Shown here: in pieces, positions 8,759 to 17,413 of the stretch
Position numbering within the stretch: position 1 is the stretch's first letter
Layout: each line of letters opens with the position of its first letter
Assembly (NCBI GenBank): GCA_902826145.1
Contig: CADEDT010000001.1
Coordinates: forward strand, 23,649-81,416
Length of the DNA stretch: 57,768 nucleotides
Direction of reading: 5' to 3'
From: an uncultured Caulobacteraceae bacterium
GTDB lineage: Bacteria > Pseudomonadota > Alphaproteobacteria > Caulobacterales > Aquidulcibacteraceae
Program-made: the position numbers and the translations under genes
The notes under the pieces: model-generated
The model's input: the letters and a program-made list of their open reading frames with translations, nothing else
Told to the model about the DNA's origin: nothing
Database searches by the model: none

Positions 8759-10348
8759 TTAATGGCGGAAGTGCCGCATGCCCGTAAAGGCCATAGCGAT
8801 TCCGGCTTCGTCGGCGGCCTTGATCACTTCGTCGTCGCGGATCGAGCCGCCCGGCTGGATCACGGACGTCGCGCCGGCTTCGACCGCTTGCAGCAGCCCA
8901 TCAGGGAAGGGGAAGAATGCGTCCGACGCACAGGCCGAGCCTTGCGCCAACGAAGCCGGCAGCTTCGCCATTTCCGCTGCTTCGCCCGCGCGCAGCGCCG
9001 CGATCCGCGCGGAATCGCGCCGATTCATCTGGCCCGCGCCGATGCCAGCGGTTTGGCCGTTCTTCGCAAAGATGATCGCGTTCGACTTCACGTGCTTGCA
9101 CACCGTGAACGCAAACAGCATGTCGCGGATTTGCGCGTCCGTCGGCTGCTTGTTGGTGACGATCTTCAGATCCTCGCGGCGGACGCGGCCGATGTCGCGG
9201 TTCTGCACGAGGAAGCCGCCGGCGATCGTCTTGAGCGACAAGCCCGGCGCCGCCGGATCGGGCAAGCCGCCCGTCACCAGCAGGCGCAGGTTCTTCTTCT
9301 TCGCAAACGCCGCCACCGCATCGTCGTCCGCTTCCGGCGCGATGACGACTTCGGTGAAGATCTCCGCGATTGCCTCAGCTGCCGCTTTGTCCAAACGTCC
9401 GTTCAGTGCGACGATGCCGCCGAACGCCGAAACCGGATCGCACTCAAGCGCGCGCTTGTAGGCTTCCACGAGCGAACCGCCCAAAGCGACGCCGCAAGGG
9501 TTTGCGTGCTTGATGATAGCAACGGCGGGGCCGTCCTTAGGATCGAACTCGGCAACCAGCTCAAACGCCGCGTCCGTATCGTTGAGATTGTTGTAGCTGA
9601 GCTCCTTACCCTGAAGCTGCGTTGCCGTGGCGACACCAAAGCGCTTCTCGCCCGTCACATAGAACGCCGCGCTCTGGTGCGGGTTTTCGCCGTAGCGCAG
9701 CGATTGCTTCAGCTTGCCGCCGAGTGCGCGATAGGCGGGCGCCTTGTCCTCCAGCTGCTCCGCCTACCAGGACGAGATCGCCGCATCGTAAGCGCCGGTA
9801 CGCGCGGACGCCTTGGCCGATAGCTTCTTGCGCAGCGCGAGCGTCGTGCCACCATGCGCCTTCGCTTCTTCGAGGATGGCGGCCATGTCGTCGGCGTCCG
9901 TCGCGACAGCGATCCAGCCGTAGTTCTTCGCTGCGGCACGGATCATAGCCGGCCCGCCAATGTCGATGTTCTCGATGCACGTGTCGAAATCCGCGCCGCG
10001 CGCGACCGTCGCTTCGAACGGGTAGAGGTTCACGTAGAGTACATCGAAGCCTTCGATGCCGTGCTCTTTCATCGCCTTCGCGTGGTCCTTGTCATCGCGC
10101 AGCGCAAGCAGGCCACCGTGCACTTTCGGATGCAGCGTCTTCACGCGCCCATCCATCATCTCGGGAAAGCCGGTGACCGTGCTCACATCCTCGACCGCAA
10201 GACCTGCGTCACCGATCGCCTTATGCGTGCCGCCGGTGGAGACGAGCTTCGCGCCCAGCGCCGAAAGGGCCTTGGCGTGATCAATCAGCCCAGTCTTGTC
10301 GGACACCGAAATGAGCGCGCGCTTAATCGGGAGAATGTCTTGGGTCAT
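8759..10348 (-). pseudogene. purH: purH (AICAR transformylase/IMP cyclohydrolase) interrupted by in-frame TAG
   Basis: PurH performs the last two steps of IMP synthesis. The first frame segment (10348-9767, 194 codons) is the IMP cyclohydrolase half with [22 protein letters not shown] and NIDIGGPAM. It ends ISSW then TAG at 9766-9764. The same frame continues without other stops for 334 codons through [27 protein letters not shown] and the C-terminal transformylase motifs to the stop at 8759. Reading through gives 529 residues, the normal family length, so a single base change accounts for the break. No ATG and no ribosome site lie between the TAG and RYGENPHQ, so the second half is unlikely to be made alone. 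It is a true nonsense mutation, a sequencing error, or suppressed; TAG ends many other genes here. Confidence 0.9.
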
Positions 10349-10368
10349 CGGCGCGCTTCTAAGGGATT

Positions 10369-10385
10369 CTCCGCGAAAAGCGGAG
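10369..10385 (-). promoter_or_regulatory. short hairpin in the purH leader
   Basis: CTCCGC (10369-10374) and GCGGAG (10380-10385) pair around a five-base GAAAA loop, about 20 bases before the purH start and after the upstream small membrane protein gene. It has no T-run in the purH direction and I recognise no purine riboswitch or PurR site, so any role is a guess. Confidence 0.25.
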
Positions 10386-10424
10386 TCTTGCGGCGATTCT
10401 GACGCAGCGCGTTAGTAGCCCTAT

Positions 10425-10697
10425 CTACCTGCTGCGACGCGCGAGGATAAACCAGGCCAGAAAGCCCAAGTTCGCGGCAATTATTGTCCAGAAGGTGATG
10501 GCGACGCCCCCAAAAGCATCGGCGCGCGCTGCGGCGCAGACCAGCTCGTGCTCCGTGGTGCAATCCGTTGGCGCCAACATTCCGGCGCCGAGCGCGAAAT
10601 AGAGCAGGAGGCAAAACGCTAGCAGGTCAAAAACAACAAGAACCGCGCATCCCGCCTGTCGTCGAATGTCCCTCTCGCGCTCCATCAGCGCCCTCAC
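10425..10697 (-). CDS. small membrane protein (90 aa)
   Basis: Not a family I recognise. A charged N-terminus (RERDIRRQAG) is followed by a membrane segment around VLVVFDLLAFCLLLYFALG, a central loop with two cysteines (DCTTEHELVC) that could form a disulfide on the outside, and a second membrane segment (ITFWTIIAANLGFLAWFIL) ending RRSR. Predicted topology is both ends inside. It begins 11 bases after the stop of the heparinase-like gene and precedes purH, so it is probably co-transcribed. An ATG at 10685 is an alternative start. Confidence 0.65.
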   Translation of the reverse strand: MRALMERERDIRRQAGCAVLVVFDLLAFCLLLYFALGAGMLAPTDCTTEHELVCAAARADAFGGVAITFWTIIAANLGFLAWFILARRSR

Positions 10698-10708
10698 AAG
10701 AACAAGCG

Positions 10709-12379
10709 CTAATTACGCGCGAGCGCCCAGCGGATGCGATTCGGCGGGCTGAGGCCATGGCCCATCGGGTCGGCTTCGCCCGAAAGCGTGATCTGGTGGC
10801 TCTCGCGCGGGTTTTCACCGCCCCAATAGATCGAGGGTTCGATGGCGATTTCCGGTGCATCGGTGCGCAGCCGCCAACGCTGGCCATTCGGCGTTTCCAA
10901 TAGCGCGACGCGTTGCTCCACCAGCCGTGCGCGCACGCTCGGGTGCAGGTGAAAGCGCACCACGTAAGGAATGTCTTTCTTCGGGTTCGGCGATTTGAGC
11001 TTCATCGGCCTGATCAGCTCATCGATGCCGCGTAGATTCTTGCCTTCGTGGTCGACAAAAATGTAGCGCCGGTGCCAGAGGCCGAATTTCTCTTTGTAGC
11101 CGTCGTGCCGTCCCTGAACAGTGATGCCGCTTTCATCCGAAGAGCGGCGCACCTCATCGAGCTGAGGCCCGCTTAGGCGCGAGCCACCGCGCCGTTCATC
11201 GAGATTGGCTGAGAGCGCATCTGCAAGCACCAAAGTCGAATGCGCGTTGGTCGCACGCGCCGCCATGCGCGCGGCAGGGGAGAGCTCCTGTGTCGCGCCG
11301 ATATTGACGATGAGCCGTTCTGTTTCGCTCGAAAGCTCAAACGCCAGCGCACTCGCGTGCGCGCGTTCGGCGTAGTTGAGCGGAGGCGCGCCGCCGACAT
11401 CGAACAGCACGCGCATTGGCCCGACATCGAGCCGCTGAAAGCCAGTATGGTTGGCGAATTGAAATGGCCGCACGTCTCCAGGAACACGCGCGAGCACGGC
11501 GTCGATTGTTGCCGGTGAACTTTCCGAGCCGCCCTGAAAGCAGCCAAGTCCGCCATCGCCCATCCGCAACATGCGCAACATGTTGGCGAGCTTCGGCAGT
11601 GTTTCGTTGATGATCGGCGGTGCGTCGCCCAGCGCATCTCGCGCCGCCACGAGATCGCAGAGTGCCTCTGCCAGCGCTTCCGGCGACCGCGAAAGATGTC
11701 CGCCATCCGGATAGAATTGCTTGGCACAGGCCTCGATCAGCATTTCTTCGCCTTGCTCGGCGAAGCGCTCACCTTCGGGAAAATCCGCCGCGCCAGCGAG
11801 CACCAGCGCAGCGCCTGCCTTGATCGAGCCGAGATGCCGCTCGCTCAATTCGCTTTGCGCCATAAGCAACAAGCGCGCTTGCCGTGCAGCGGAGCGCAGC
11901 AATGAAGCGCGCTGCTCCGGCGCGCCCATCTCAAACGCTGGCCGTCCCCAGCACAGCCACGCAAACAGACGTTCCGCCGTGATCTCTGGATCCCAGGCGA
12001 GATCGTCCCACTCACCGTGCTCCTTCACCCACGCATCGATCAGCTGCGCGATAAACGCGTGCGCGGATGGCCCAACGGCCGCGAGATCAACCAGCCACGA
12101 AAACGAATGCAGCCGCGCCGTGAAGTGACGTGAAGGATGCGACGGCAGCCAAGGAAACAGATGTTCGCCGTGCAGCCGCTCAGCGCCGATGCGCCACACG
12201 CCGCGTCCGAGTTCGCGGCCACGCTCGGTATCGCCAACGCGAGGATCGCGCCCCCAGCGCTCAATGCGGTCCGGCGCAGCGTCGCCCAACCGCATGCGGT
12301 GAAATGGATTCGCGCGCCAGTGATCGTTCGCCGCGACCGGCTTCGCTTGCCGGTTGGAGGGGGAGACCGGCGCGTTCAT
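10709..12379 (-). CDS. heparinase II/III family protein
   Basis: Likely polysaccharide lyase of the heparinase II/III fold or a relative acting on cell-surface or environmental uronic-acid polymers. The 556 residues show the helical first half (WLVDLAAVG, WDPEITAERLFAWL, LSERHLGSIKAGAAL, YPDGGHLSRSPEA) and the beta-rich second half (HASALAFELS, NAHSTLVL, GLWHRRYIFV, VVRFHLHPSV). There is no signal peptide, which suggests a cytoplasmic location and agrees with many alphaproteobacterial homologues sited between rpe and purH. The start follows the rpe stop by four bases, so the two are almost certainly one transcript. Confidence 0.85.
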   Translation of the reverse strand: MNAPVSPSNRQAKPVAANDHWRANPFHRMRLGDAAPDRIERWGRDPRVGDTERGRELGRGVWRIGAERLHGEHLFPWLPSHPSRHFTARLHSFSWLVDLAAVGPSAHAFIAQLIDAWVKEHGEWDDLAWDPEITAERLFAWLCWGRPAFEMGAPEQRASLLRSAARQARLLLMAQSELSERHLGSIKAGAALVLAGAADFPEGERFAEQGEEMLIEACAKQFYPDGGHLSRSPEALAEALCDLVAARDALGDAPPIINETLPKLANMLRMLRMGDGGLGCFQGGSESSPATIDAVLARVPGDVRPFQFANHTGFQRLDVGPMRVLFDVGGAPPLNYAERAHASALAFELSSETERLIVNIGATQELSPAARMAARATNAHSTLVLADALSANLDERRGGSRLSGPQLDEVRRSSDESGITVQGRHDGYKEKFGLWHRRYIFVDHEGKNLRGIDELIRPMKLKSPNPKKDIPYVVRFHLHPSVRARLVEQRVALLETPNGQRWRLRTDAPEIAIEPSIYWGGENPRESHQITLSGEADPMGHGLSPPNRIRWALARN

Positions 12380-12383
12380 CGAG

Positions 12384-13046
12384 CTACGCAGCGGTTCTCA
12401 ATCGTTTGATGTTGTCCGCGTACGCCGTCGGATCGCCGCCATAGACGGCCGTGCCGGCGACCAACGCCGTCGCGCCCGCTGCGATGACCCGCGGGGCAGT
12501 CTTCGCGTTCACGCCGCCATCGACTTCGAGAATGATGTCCCGGCCCGAAGCGTCGATTTTTTTCCGCAGTGTCTCGATCTTCGGCAGCGCCGTCTCGATG
12601 AAGCTCTGGCCACCGAAGCCCGGGTTCACGCTCATTACCAGAACCAGATCGATCAGGTCGATCACCGGATCGATGGCCTCCGCCGGCGTGCCCGGATTGA
12701 GCGAAATGCCTGCCTTTGCGCCCGTCGCCTTGATCGCCTGCAACGTCCGATGCACGTGCGGTCCGGCCTCCGGATGGACAGTAATAATGTCCGCCCCCGC
12801 ATCGCGGAACGCCTGAATGTACGGATCGACCGGTGCGATCATCAGGTGCACGTCGAACGGCAGCTTCGAGTGCGGCCGGATCGATTTCACCACGCTCGGC
12901 CCAATCGAGATGTTCGGCACGAAGTGGCCGTCCATCACATCGACATGGATCATGTCGGCGCCGGCTTCTTCAGCCGCGCGCACTTCCTCGCCAAGCTTGG
13001 AGAAATCCGCCGCCAATATCGAAGGTGCAATGAGCGTCCGCGCCAT
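12384..13046 (-). CDS. rpe: ribulose-phosphate 3-epimerase
   Basis: Interconverts D-ribulose 5-phosphate and D-xylulose 5-phosphate in the pentose phosphate pathway. The 220-residue TIM barrel has all family signatures: APSILAADF at residues 7-15, [12 protein letters not shown] with metal ligands, [17 protein letters not shown] and EVDGGVN. Length is normal. It lies 57 bases after rsmB and just before the heparinase-like gene in a minus-strand run. Confidence 0.97.
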   Translation of the reverse strand: MARTLIAPSILAADFSKLGEEVRAAEEAGADMIHVDVMDGHFVPNISIGPSVVKSIRPHSKLPFDVHLMIAPVDPYIQAFRDAGADIITVHPEAGPHVHRTLQAIKATGAKAGISLNPGTPAEAIDPVIDLIDLVLVMSVNPGFGGQSFIETALPKIETLRKKIDASGRDIILEVDGGVNAKTAPRVIAAGATALVAGTAVYGGDPTAYADNIKRLRTAA

Positions 13047-13103
13047 GCTTCGTCGTACCCCGCGCCGGGGAGGCGGCGCAAGGCAAGCAGGTTCCGCTCG
13101 GCC

Positions 13104-14360
13104 TCAGGCGCGCAGTAGCCGCGCCGCGAAGAAGCCGTCGAGGCCGCCAATCTCGGGCCAGAAGCCCGGATGCGTGCGCATATCGCCATCGGATGTGATT
13201 AATTCCGTTGGGACTTCGCTTGTGAGCGGCTCGCGTCGCCAGCCGTTGCGCAGGGCTTCCGCTACGACGCCTTCGCCTTCTTCCGGTTCGAGCGAGCACA
13301 CGGCGTACACCAGCGGCGCGCCTGGCTTCAGCAGCTTCGCCGCAGCCGCAACCAGTTGTCCCTGCAGCTCCGCGAGCGCGCGCACGTCGGTCGGCCGGCG
13401 CAGCCACGCAACATCGGGATGACGACGTAGTGTGCCAGTGGAGGTGCACGGCGCGTCGAGCAGCACAGCGTCGAACGGCTCTGCACTGAACTCCAACGCA
13501 TCGGCGCAGATCACATCAGCCCTCAACCGCGTGCGCTCCAGATTTTCCCGCAGCCGTTTCAGCCGTGCCTCCGACTTGTCCACGGCAGTGACCTGCGCAC
13601 CCGCCGCGGCGAGTTGCAACGTCTTGCCACCCGGGGCCGCGCATAGATCGAGTACGCGTTTGCCGCGCACATCGCCAAGTAGCTTTACCGGCAACGCCGC
13701 CGCCGCGTCCTGCACCCACCACGCGCCCTCGTCGAAACCGGGGAGGGTGTCGATGGGCGCATGCTCTGCGAGCCGCACGCTGCCGGTCGGCGTCAACGCG
13801 CCGCCAAGTTTCTCCGCCCAGCCCGCGGCATCGCTCTTAACGCTGATATCGAGCGGCGGCTCGCTCGCCAAAGCCTGTGCGATGCGTGCTGCAGCTTCGC
13901 CGTAAGTCGCGCGCCAGCGCGTGTAGAGCCATTGCGGCAAGTCCGCGCCTGGCGGCAATGCATCGAGAATGGGCTGACCGTCGCGCGCCACCTTGCGCAG
14001 CACCGCGTTCATGAGCTTCGCGAACCCACGTGCTTCGCGCATGCCGTTCGCGGTTTCCACTGTCTCACCAACCGCCGCGTGTGGCGGCGTGCCGAGCACC
14101 AAGAGCTGCGCCGCGCCGATGTGCAGAAGTGCACGTGCATGTGAGGCGGTGTCGGGAAGCGGACGATCCAGAAATTGCGAAAGCACCGTGTTGATGCCGC
14201 CGAGCCGACGCAAGCCAGCCGTCACCAACGCCCGCGCAAATGCACGGTCGCGGCCTTCAAGGGCGTTGAAGCTCTGTGTCTCGGCGAGCGCGTCTTCCAG
14301 CGCGCGCCCGCGATCCATCACGGCGACGAGCAAATCGGCGGCGGCGCGGCGTGCGTTCAA
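13104..14360 (-). CDS. rsmB: 16S rRNA (cytosine-C5)-methyltransferase, RsmB/NOP family
   Basis: S-adenosylmethionine-dependent enzyme that methylates a cytosine of 16S rRNA. The first ~130 residues form a NusB-like RNA-binding domain (AADLLVAVMDRG, RDRAFARALV). The methyltransferase domain has the SAM motif DLCAAPGGKT (238-247), the release cysteine in DAPCTSTG (C305) and the nucleophile in VYAVCS (C355). At 418 residues it is full length. The start overlaps the stop of the upstream DUF3108 gene by four bases (ATGA), indicating translational coupling. Confidence 0.93.
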   Translation of the reverse strand: MNARRAAADLLVAVMDRGRALEDALAETQSFNALEGRDRAFARALVTAGLRRLGGINTVLSQFLDRPLPDTASHARALLHIGAAQLLVLGTPPHAAVGETVETANGMREARGFAKLMNAVLRKVARDGQPILDALPPGADLPQWLYTRWRATYGEAAARIAQALASEPPLDISVKSDAAGWAEKLGGALTPTGSVRLAEHAPIDTLPGFDEGAWWVQDAAAALPVKLLGDVRGKRVLDLCAAPGGKTLQLAAAGAQVTAVDKSEARLKRLRENLERTRLRADVICADALEFSAEPFDAVLLDAPCTSTGTLRRHPDVAWLRRPTDVRALAELQGQLVAAAAKLLKPGAPLVYAVCSLEPEEGEGVVAEALRNGWRREPLTSEVPTELITSDGDMRTHPGFWPEIGGLDGFFAARLLRA

Positions 14361-15154
14361 GGCGTGGTCGTCGCATCGGTTGAGTATTGAACATCAACGA
14401 TAGCACGGCGGAAACTCGCCAGCCTGATCGTGGCGCCACCTGCGGAGAGGGGCGTCGAAATGCGCACGGGCGGTGCGAATGTTGTGTCTGGCATCAGCGC
14501 GAACCACGCCTCGCCCCGCGTCACCCGCCGACGCCCGGAATCGTTTTCGTTGAAACCGCTAACGGCGGTGTAGGAGAGATCGCACTTGAGCACTTCGCCC
14601 TCGTAGCCGCCGCCGTCGTAGTCGTCGATATCGCCGCCGCTTAGTTGGAGTAAATAGTGGTAGCGGCCGTCGAAGGTCGGGTAGCTGCCTTCGCACCGGC
14701 GCGAGCGGCCCACATCGATCGCCATAGCGATAATATTGGAGAGCGGATCCCGCGAGGTGCGGCGCTCTTCCTCGGTCGCCGGTGGCTCACCCCAGGTGCG
14801 ATATTCCGGCTCGATCTGCGAGGTGATCGCGCCGGCCTCATCGGCCCGCATGCTGATAGTACGGTGCTTGCGGCTGTAGTGGTGATCGAGGTCGTAGCGC
14901 TGCCAGCGCACCACTCCCTCCGTGATCACTCCCGACGCCGAAGCCTGAATGTTGGTGCGCTCGAACAGGTTCAATATCCCGCGCGAGCGCAGACTTGCCG
15001 AAATATCATAGCCTTCGTCGGAGACGTCGGCGTCGACCGTCACGCCGCCGACGGGCACGAAGCCCAGCCCAAAGCCATCATATGTCAGCGCAAAGCGGTC
15101 CGCCGACGCGGGCGTCGCGAACAGGAGTGCGGCGAGGACGATGAGGGCGCGCAT
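14357..15154 (-). CDS. DUF3108 domain-containing secreted protein
   Basis: Periplasmic or outer-membrane-facing beta-strand protein of unknown function. A Sec signal (MRALIVLAALLFATPASA, cut after ASA) is followed by the DUF3108 pattern: FALTYDGFGLGFVPVGGV, a run of alternating strands, and PLSNIIAMA preceding CEGSYPTFDGRYHY. The 265-residue length fits the family. It is the first gene of the run into rsmB, coupled by an ATGA overlap. What DUF3108 proteins bind is not established. Confidence 0.8.
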   Translation of the reverse strand: MRALIVLAALLFATPASADRFALTYDGFGLGFVPVGGVTVDADVSDEGYDISASLRSRGILNLFERTNIQASASGVITEGVVRWQRYDLDHHYSRKHRTISMRADEAGAITSQIEPEYRTWGEPPATEEERRTSRDPLSNIIAMAIDVGRSRRCEGSYPTFDGRYHYLLQLSGGDIDDYDGGGYEGEVLKCDLSYTAVSGFNENDSGRRRVTRGEAWFALMPDTTFAPPVRISTPLSAGGATIRLASFRRAIVDVQYSTDATTTP

Positions 15155-15225
15155 AAGCGCAGCGGAGTTTAGAGTCGCTCATGTCCGCAGCAAGGCCGAG
15201 GCGCCGTGGAACCATGGTCCTGAAC

Positions 15226-15254
15226 AAAAAAGGGGAGCCTCTCGGCTCCCCTTT
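15226..15254 (-). terminator. rho-independent terminator
   Basis: AGGGGAGCC (15231-15239) and GGCTCCCCT (15244-15252) form a perfect nine-pair stem with a TCTC loop. On the minus strand the stem is followed by six T residues (complement of A 15226-15231). It lies about 25 bases beyond the stop of the metallo-hydrolase-fold gene and before the DUF3108 gene, so it separates these two transcripts. A short T-run on the other side could make it weakly bidirectional. Confidence 0.85.
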
Positions 15255-15277
15255 CGCCTCTCGTCTGTCTGGCTGCG

Positions 15278-16240
15278 TTAAAGCGGACGGACGTTGATTT
15301 CCATATTGTCGAGGGGGAGTTCAACCAGCGTGCCGACGCGGCCGGAGATGACCTCGTCAAAGCCCGCCGCCCGCGCTTCGGCGACTTGCACCTGCGCTTC
15401 GACCTGATTGCCGGCGCCAGTGAGCACCACCATGCCCGCATTGGCGCTACGCGCCTGCGTGGCAACCTCGGCGGCGGTCGCTTGGTCGGTTTGCTGATGC
15501 AGATGCGCCAGTGCTTGGCTCTGTGCGCTCTGCAGCACAACGTCGGCGTTGGCCGCAGCTGAGGCGCTCACCACTTGGCCGTCGCCGCCCACGACGATCG
15601 AACGGCCACGATAGTCGAAGCGATAGCCCACACGGCCGCTGAACGCGTCTTCCTGGGTCGTGAACGCCGAGACGGTGAGGCCGTCGCCTTCGAATACGAT
15701 CACCGAGCGGCCCGGCTCAGGCGAGGGGCCCCAGGCTTGCAGGCCGTTCGCTGCGCCATCGAAGCCCGCGGCTTGGTTCAGGCCATCGACCATGCGTTGG
15801 GTGTCGGCCGGGCCGTACACAGGCAGCAGCGCATCGGTGCGCCCGCGCGCGGCTTCGCCGTACATTTCGTCGAGATCCGCCATCTGTTGAAGGCCGGAGC
15901 TGGTGAGCAGCACCGCTTGCAGACGCGCCATTGGCACGCCGCGTTGCGTCAGCGATTGGGCGGCGCCCGAACCAGCATCGACCACAAAGAGCCGGCCGCC
16001 CGCAACAACAGCGAGGCATGGTTGCGTCGCGCCGTTCTCGGCGCCGCCGCAGACGATCGCGCGGAGCGCGGTTGAATCGAACAGGTCTTCGTTCGCGGTT
16101 GCTTGTTCTTCGGTGTACGCCGCGTAGGCGCGCGCGATCGCTTCCTGCCCTTCAGGCGTTTGCGATCCTAACACCCAGCCGCCCCAGAACAGGCCCGACA
16201 GCGTCACGAAGACGACGGAAGATTTGCCAATGGCGTTCAT
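15278..16240 (-). CDS. metallo-beta-lactamase-fold protein lacking the metal site
   Basis: 320-residue membrane-anchored protein. MNAIGKSS precedes a single hydrophobic segment (VVFVTLSGLFWGGWVLG), leaving the body in the periplasm. The body follows RNase Z/arylsulfatase-like MBL proteins: CGGAENG, CLAVVAGGRLFVVDAGSG, then VLLTSSGLQQMADLDEMYG (110-128) where active members have THxHxDH. The zinc ligands are replaced by Ser, Gly and Gln. GRSIVVGGDGQ corresponds to the later SGD strand and the following His is also missing. It is probably a non-catalytic relative. The ATG at 16240 is chosen because the signal anchor starts directly after it. Confidence 0.75.
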   Translation of the reverse strand: MNAIGKSSVVFVTLSGLFWGGWVLGSQTPEGQEAIARAYAAYTEEQATANEDLFDSTALRAIVCGGAENGATQPCLAVVAGGRLFVVDAGSGAAQSLTQRGVPMARLQAVLLTSSGLQQMADLDEMYGEAARGRTDALLPVYGPADTQRMVDGLNQAAGFDGAANGLQAWGPSPEPGRSVIVFEGDGLTVSAFTTQEDAFSGRVGYRFDYRGRSIVVGGDGQVVSASAAANADVVLQSAQSQALAHLHQQTDQATAAEVATQARSANAGMVVLTGAGNQVEAQVQVAEARAAGFDEVISGRVGTLVELPLDNMEINVRPL

Positions 16241-16441
16241 GGTACCGACCCCGCGTTCAAGACGCGCTCTCTGGCGCGTTGACGTAAAACCCCACTCCAG
16301 CGTCACTAACCCTGCTTATGATTCCCGCAAAGTCGGTTAACAGGTGGTTTCCACAGATGCGCGCTGTAGCGTGGCCGAAACGGAAAAGCGGGCCTAAATC
16401 AGCGCATTGGTTAATGTTCTATGGGCGGTTCGATTACCTAA

Positions 16442-17284
16442 ATGGTTAACGGCGCAAAGCGCGTTCTGGTGTTCGATTCCGGCGTTGGCGGGCTCTCTGT
16501 TCTCGACGCGATCGTTGCGTCCGGACACGCGCTCGAACTCGACTACGCCGCCGACAATGATTGGCTGCCCTACGGCCTGAAGAGCGACGAGCAATTGCGC
16601 GCGCGTGTGCCGGCGCTGTTGTCGCGGCTTGTGGATCAATGGGCGCCGGAAGCCGTGGTGGTCGCGTGCAACACCGCATCGACGATCGCGCTTGAGCCGG
16701 TACGCGCCGCTTTGAACGTGCCCGTGGTCGGCGTGGTGCCGCCGGTAAAGCCTGCGGCGGCGCTGACGCGCACTGGTGTAATCGGGCTTCTCGCAACGCC
16801 GGCCACGGTGCAGCGCGCCTACACCAGTGACCTCATCACCCAGTTCGCTGCGGACAAGCGCGTGATCCGCTTCGGGTCTTCGGCGTTGGTTGATGCGGCC
16901 GAGCGCAAGCTGCGCGGCGAACCCGCCAATCAGTCTGCGATCACAGAAGCTATCGAGGGCCTATTCGGAGCGCCCGGTGGAGCGGAAACCGATGTCGTGG
17001 CGCTCGCCTGCACCCACTTCCCGCTTCTCTCCGCCGAACTCGCAGCTGCCTCACCGCGCCCATGCGTGTGGCTCGACTCCGGCGAAGCCATCGCGCGGCG
17101 CTTGGCCCACGTTCTGATTGCGGAGCAGGGAACAGCGCGCCTCCGGCGTGCAGGTTTCACCAATGCAGAATCCGCACGTCCATCGTTCAAGGCATTTGAA
17201 GCGCGTGGCTTCGATGTATTCGCAAGTATAAGCGCCGCGCCTGCTTTCGAAGCAACGCCGCTCGACGATTTCCGGTCCGCCTAA
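16442..17284 (+). CDS. murI: glutamate racemase
   Basis: Makes D-glutamate for peptidoglycan from L-glutamate, cofactor-independent, in the cytoplasm. The 280 residues carry VFDSGVGGLSVL at 10-21, the first catalytic cysteine in ACNTAS (C76) and the second in ACTHFPLL (C190). Length is typical. The ATG at 16442 directly precedes the conserved N-terminal strand. It is divergent from the MBL-fold gene across 200 bases of intergenic DNA and is followed on the same strand by the DUF262 gene. Confidence 0.95.
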   Translation: MVNGAKRVLVFDSGVGGLSVLDAIVASGHALELDYAADNDWLPYGLKSDEQLRARVPALLSRLVDQWAPEAVVVACNTASTIALEPVRAALNVPVVGVVPPVKPAAALTRTGVIGLLATPATVQRAYTSDLITQFAADKRVIRFGSSALVDAAERKLRGEPANQSAITEAIEGLFGAPGGAETDVVALACTHFPLLSAELAAASPRPCVWLDSGEAIARRLAHVLIAEQGTARLRRAGFTNAESARPSFKAFEARGFDVFASISAAPAFEATPLDDFRSA

Positions 17285-17293
17285 GCATGCGTG

Positions 17294-17308
17294 GCGTTTG
17301 GGAAACGC
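17294..17308. repeat. small inverted repeat after murI
   Basis: GCGTTT (17294-17299) and AAACGC (17303-17308) pair around GGG, ten bases after the murI stop. No T-run follows on either strand. It may help end murI transcription or be incidental. Confidence 0.3.
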
Positions 17309-17413
17309 TCATCGTCTGAGCGGGGCGGACTGCAGTGCGTAAGTTGCGCGCGCGTTTCATCGCGGTAACGATCTCGCCCCAGACAACAAGAAAATCTGGC
17401 GGGGAGTTTCAGC

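Noticed and set aside
9764..9766. TAG as a recoded sense codon (genetic-code change or pyrrolysine)
   Set aside because: TAG ends many clear genes here (gdh at 5528, the peroxidase at 7094, the hydrolase at 34103), so it is a normal stop in this genome, and PurH is not known to contain pyrrolysine.
8612..9823. Long plus-strand frame opposite purH
   Set aside because: Antisense of purH and part of the transporter gene; Arg/His-rich without hydrophobic core.
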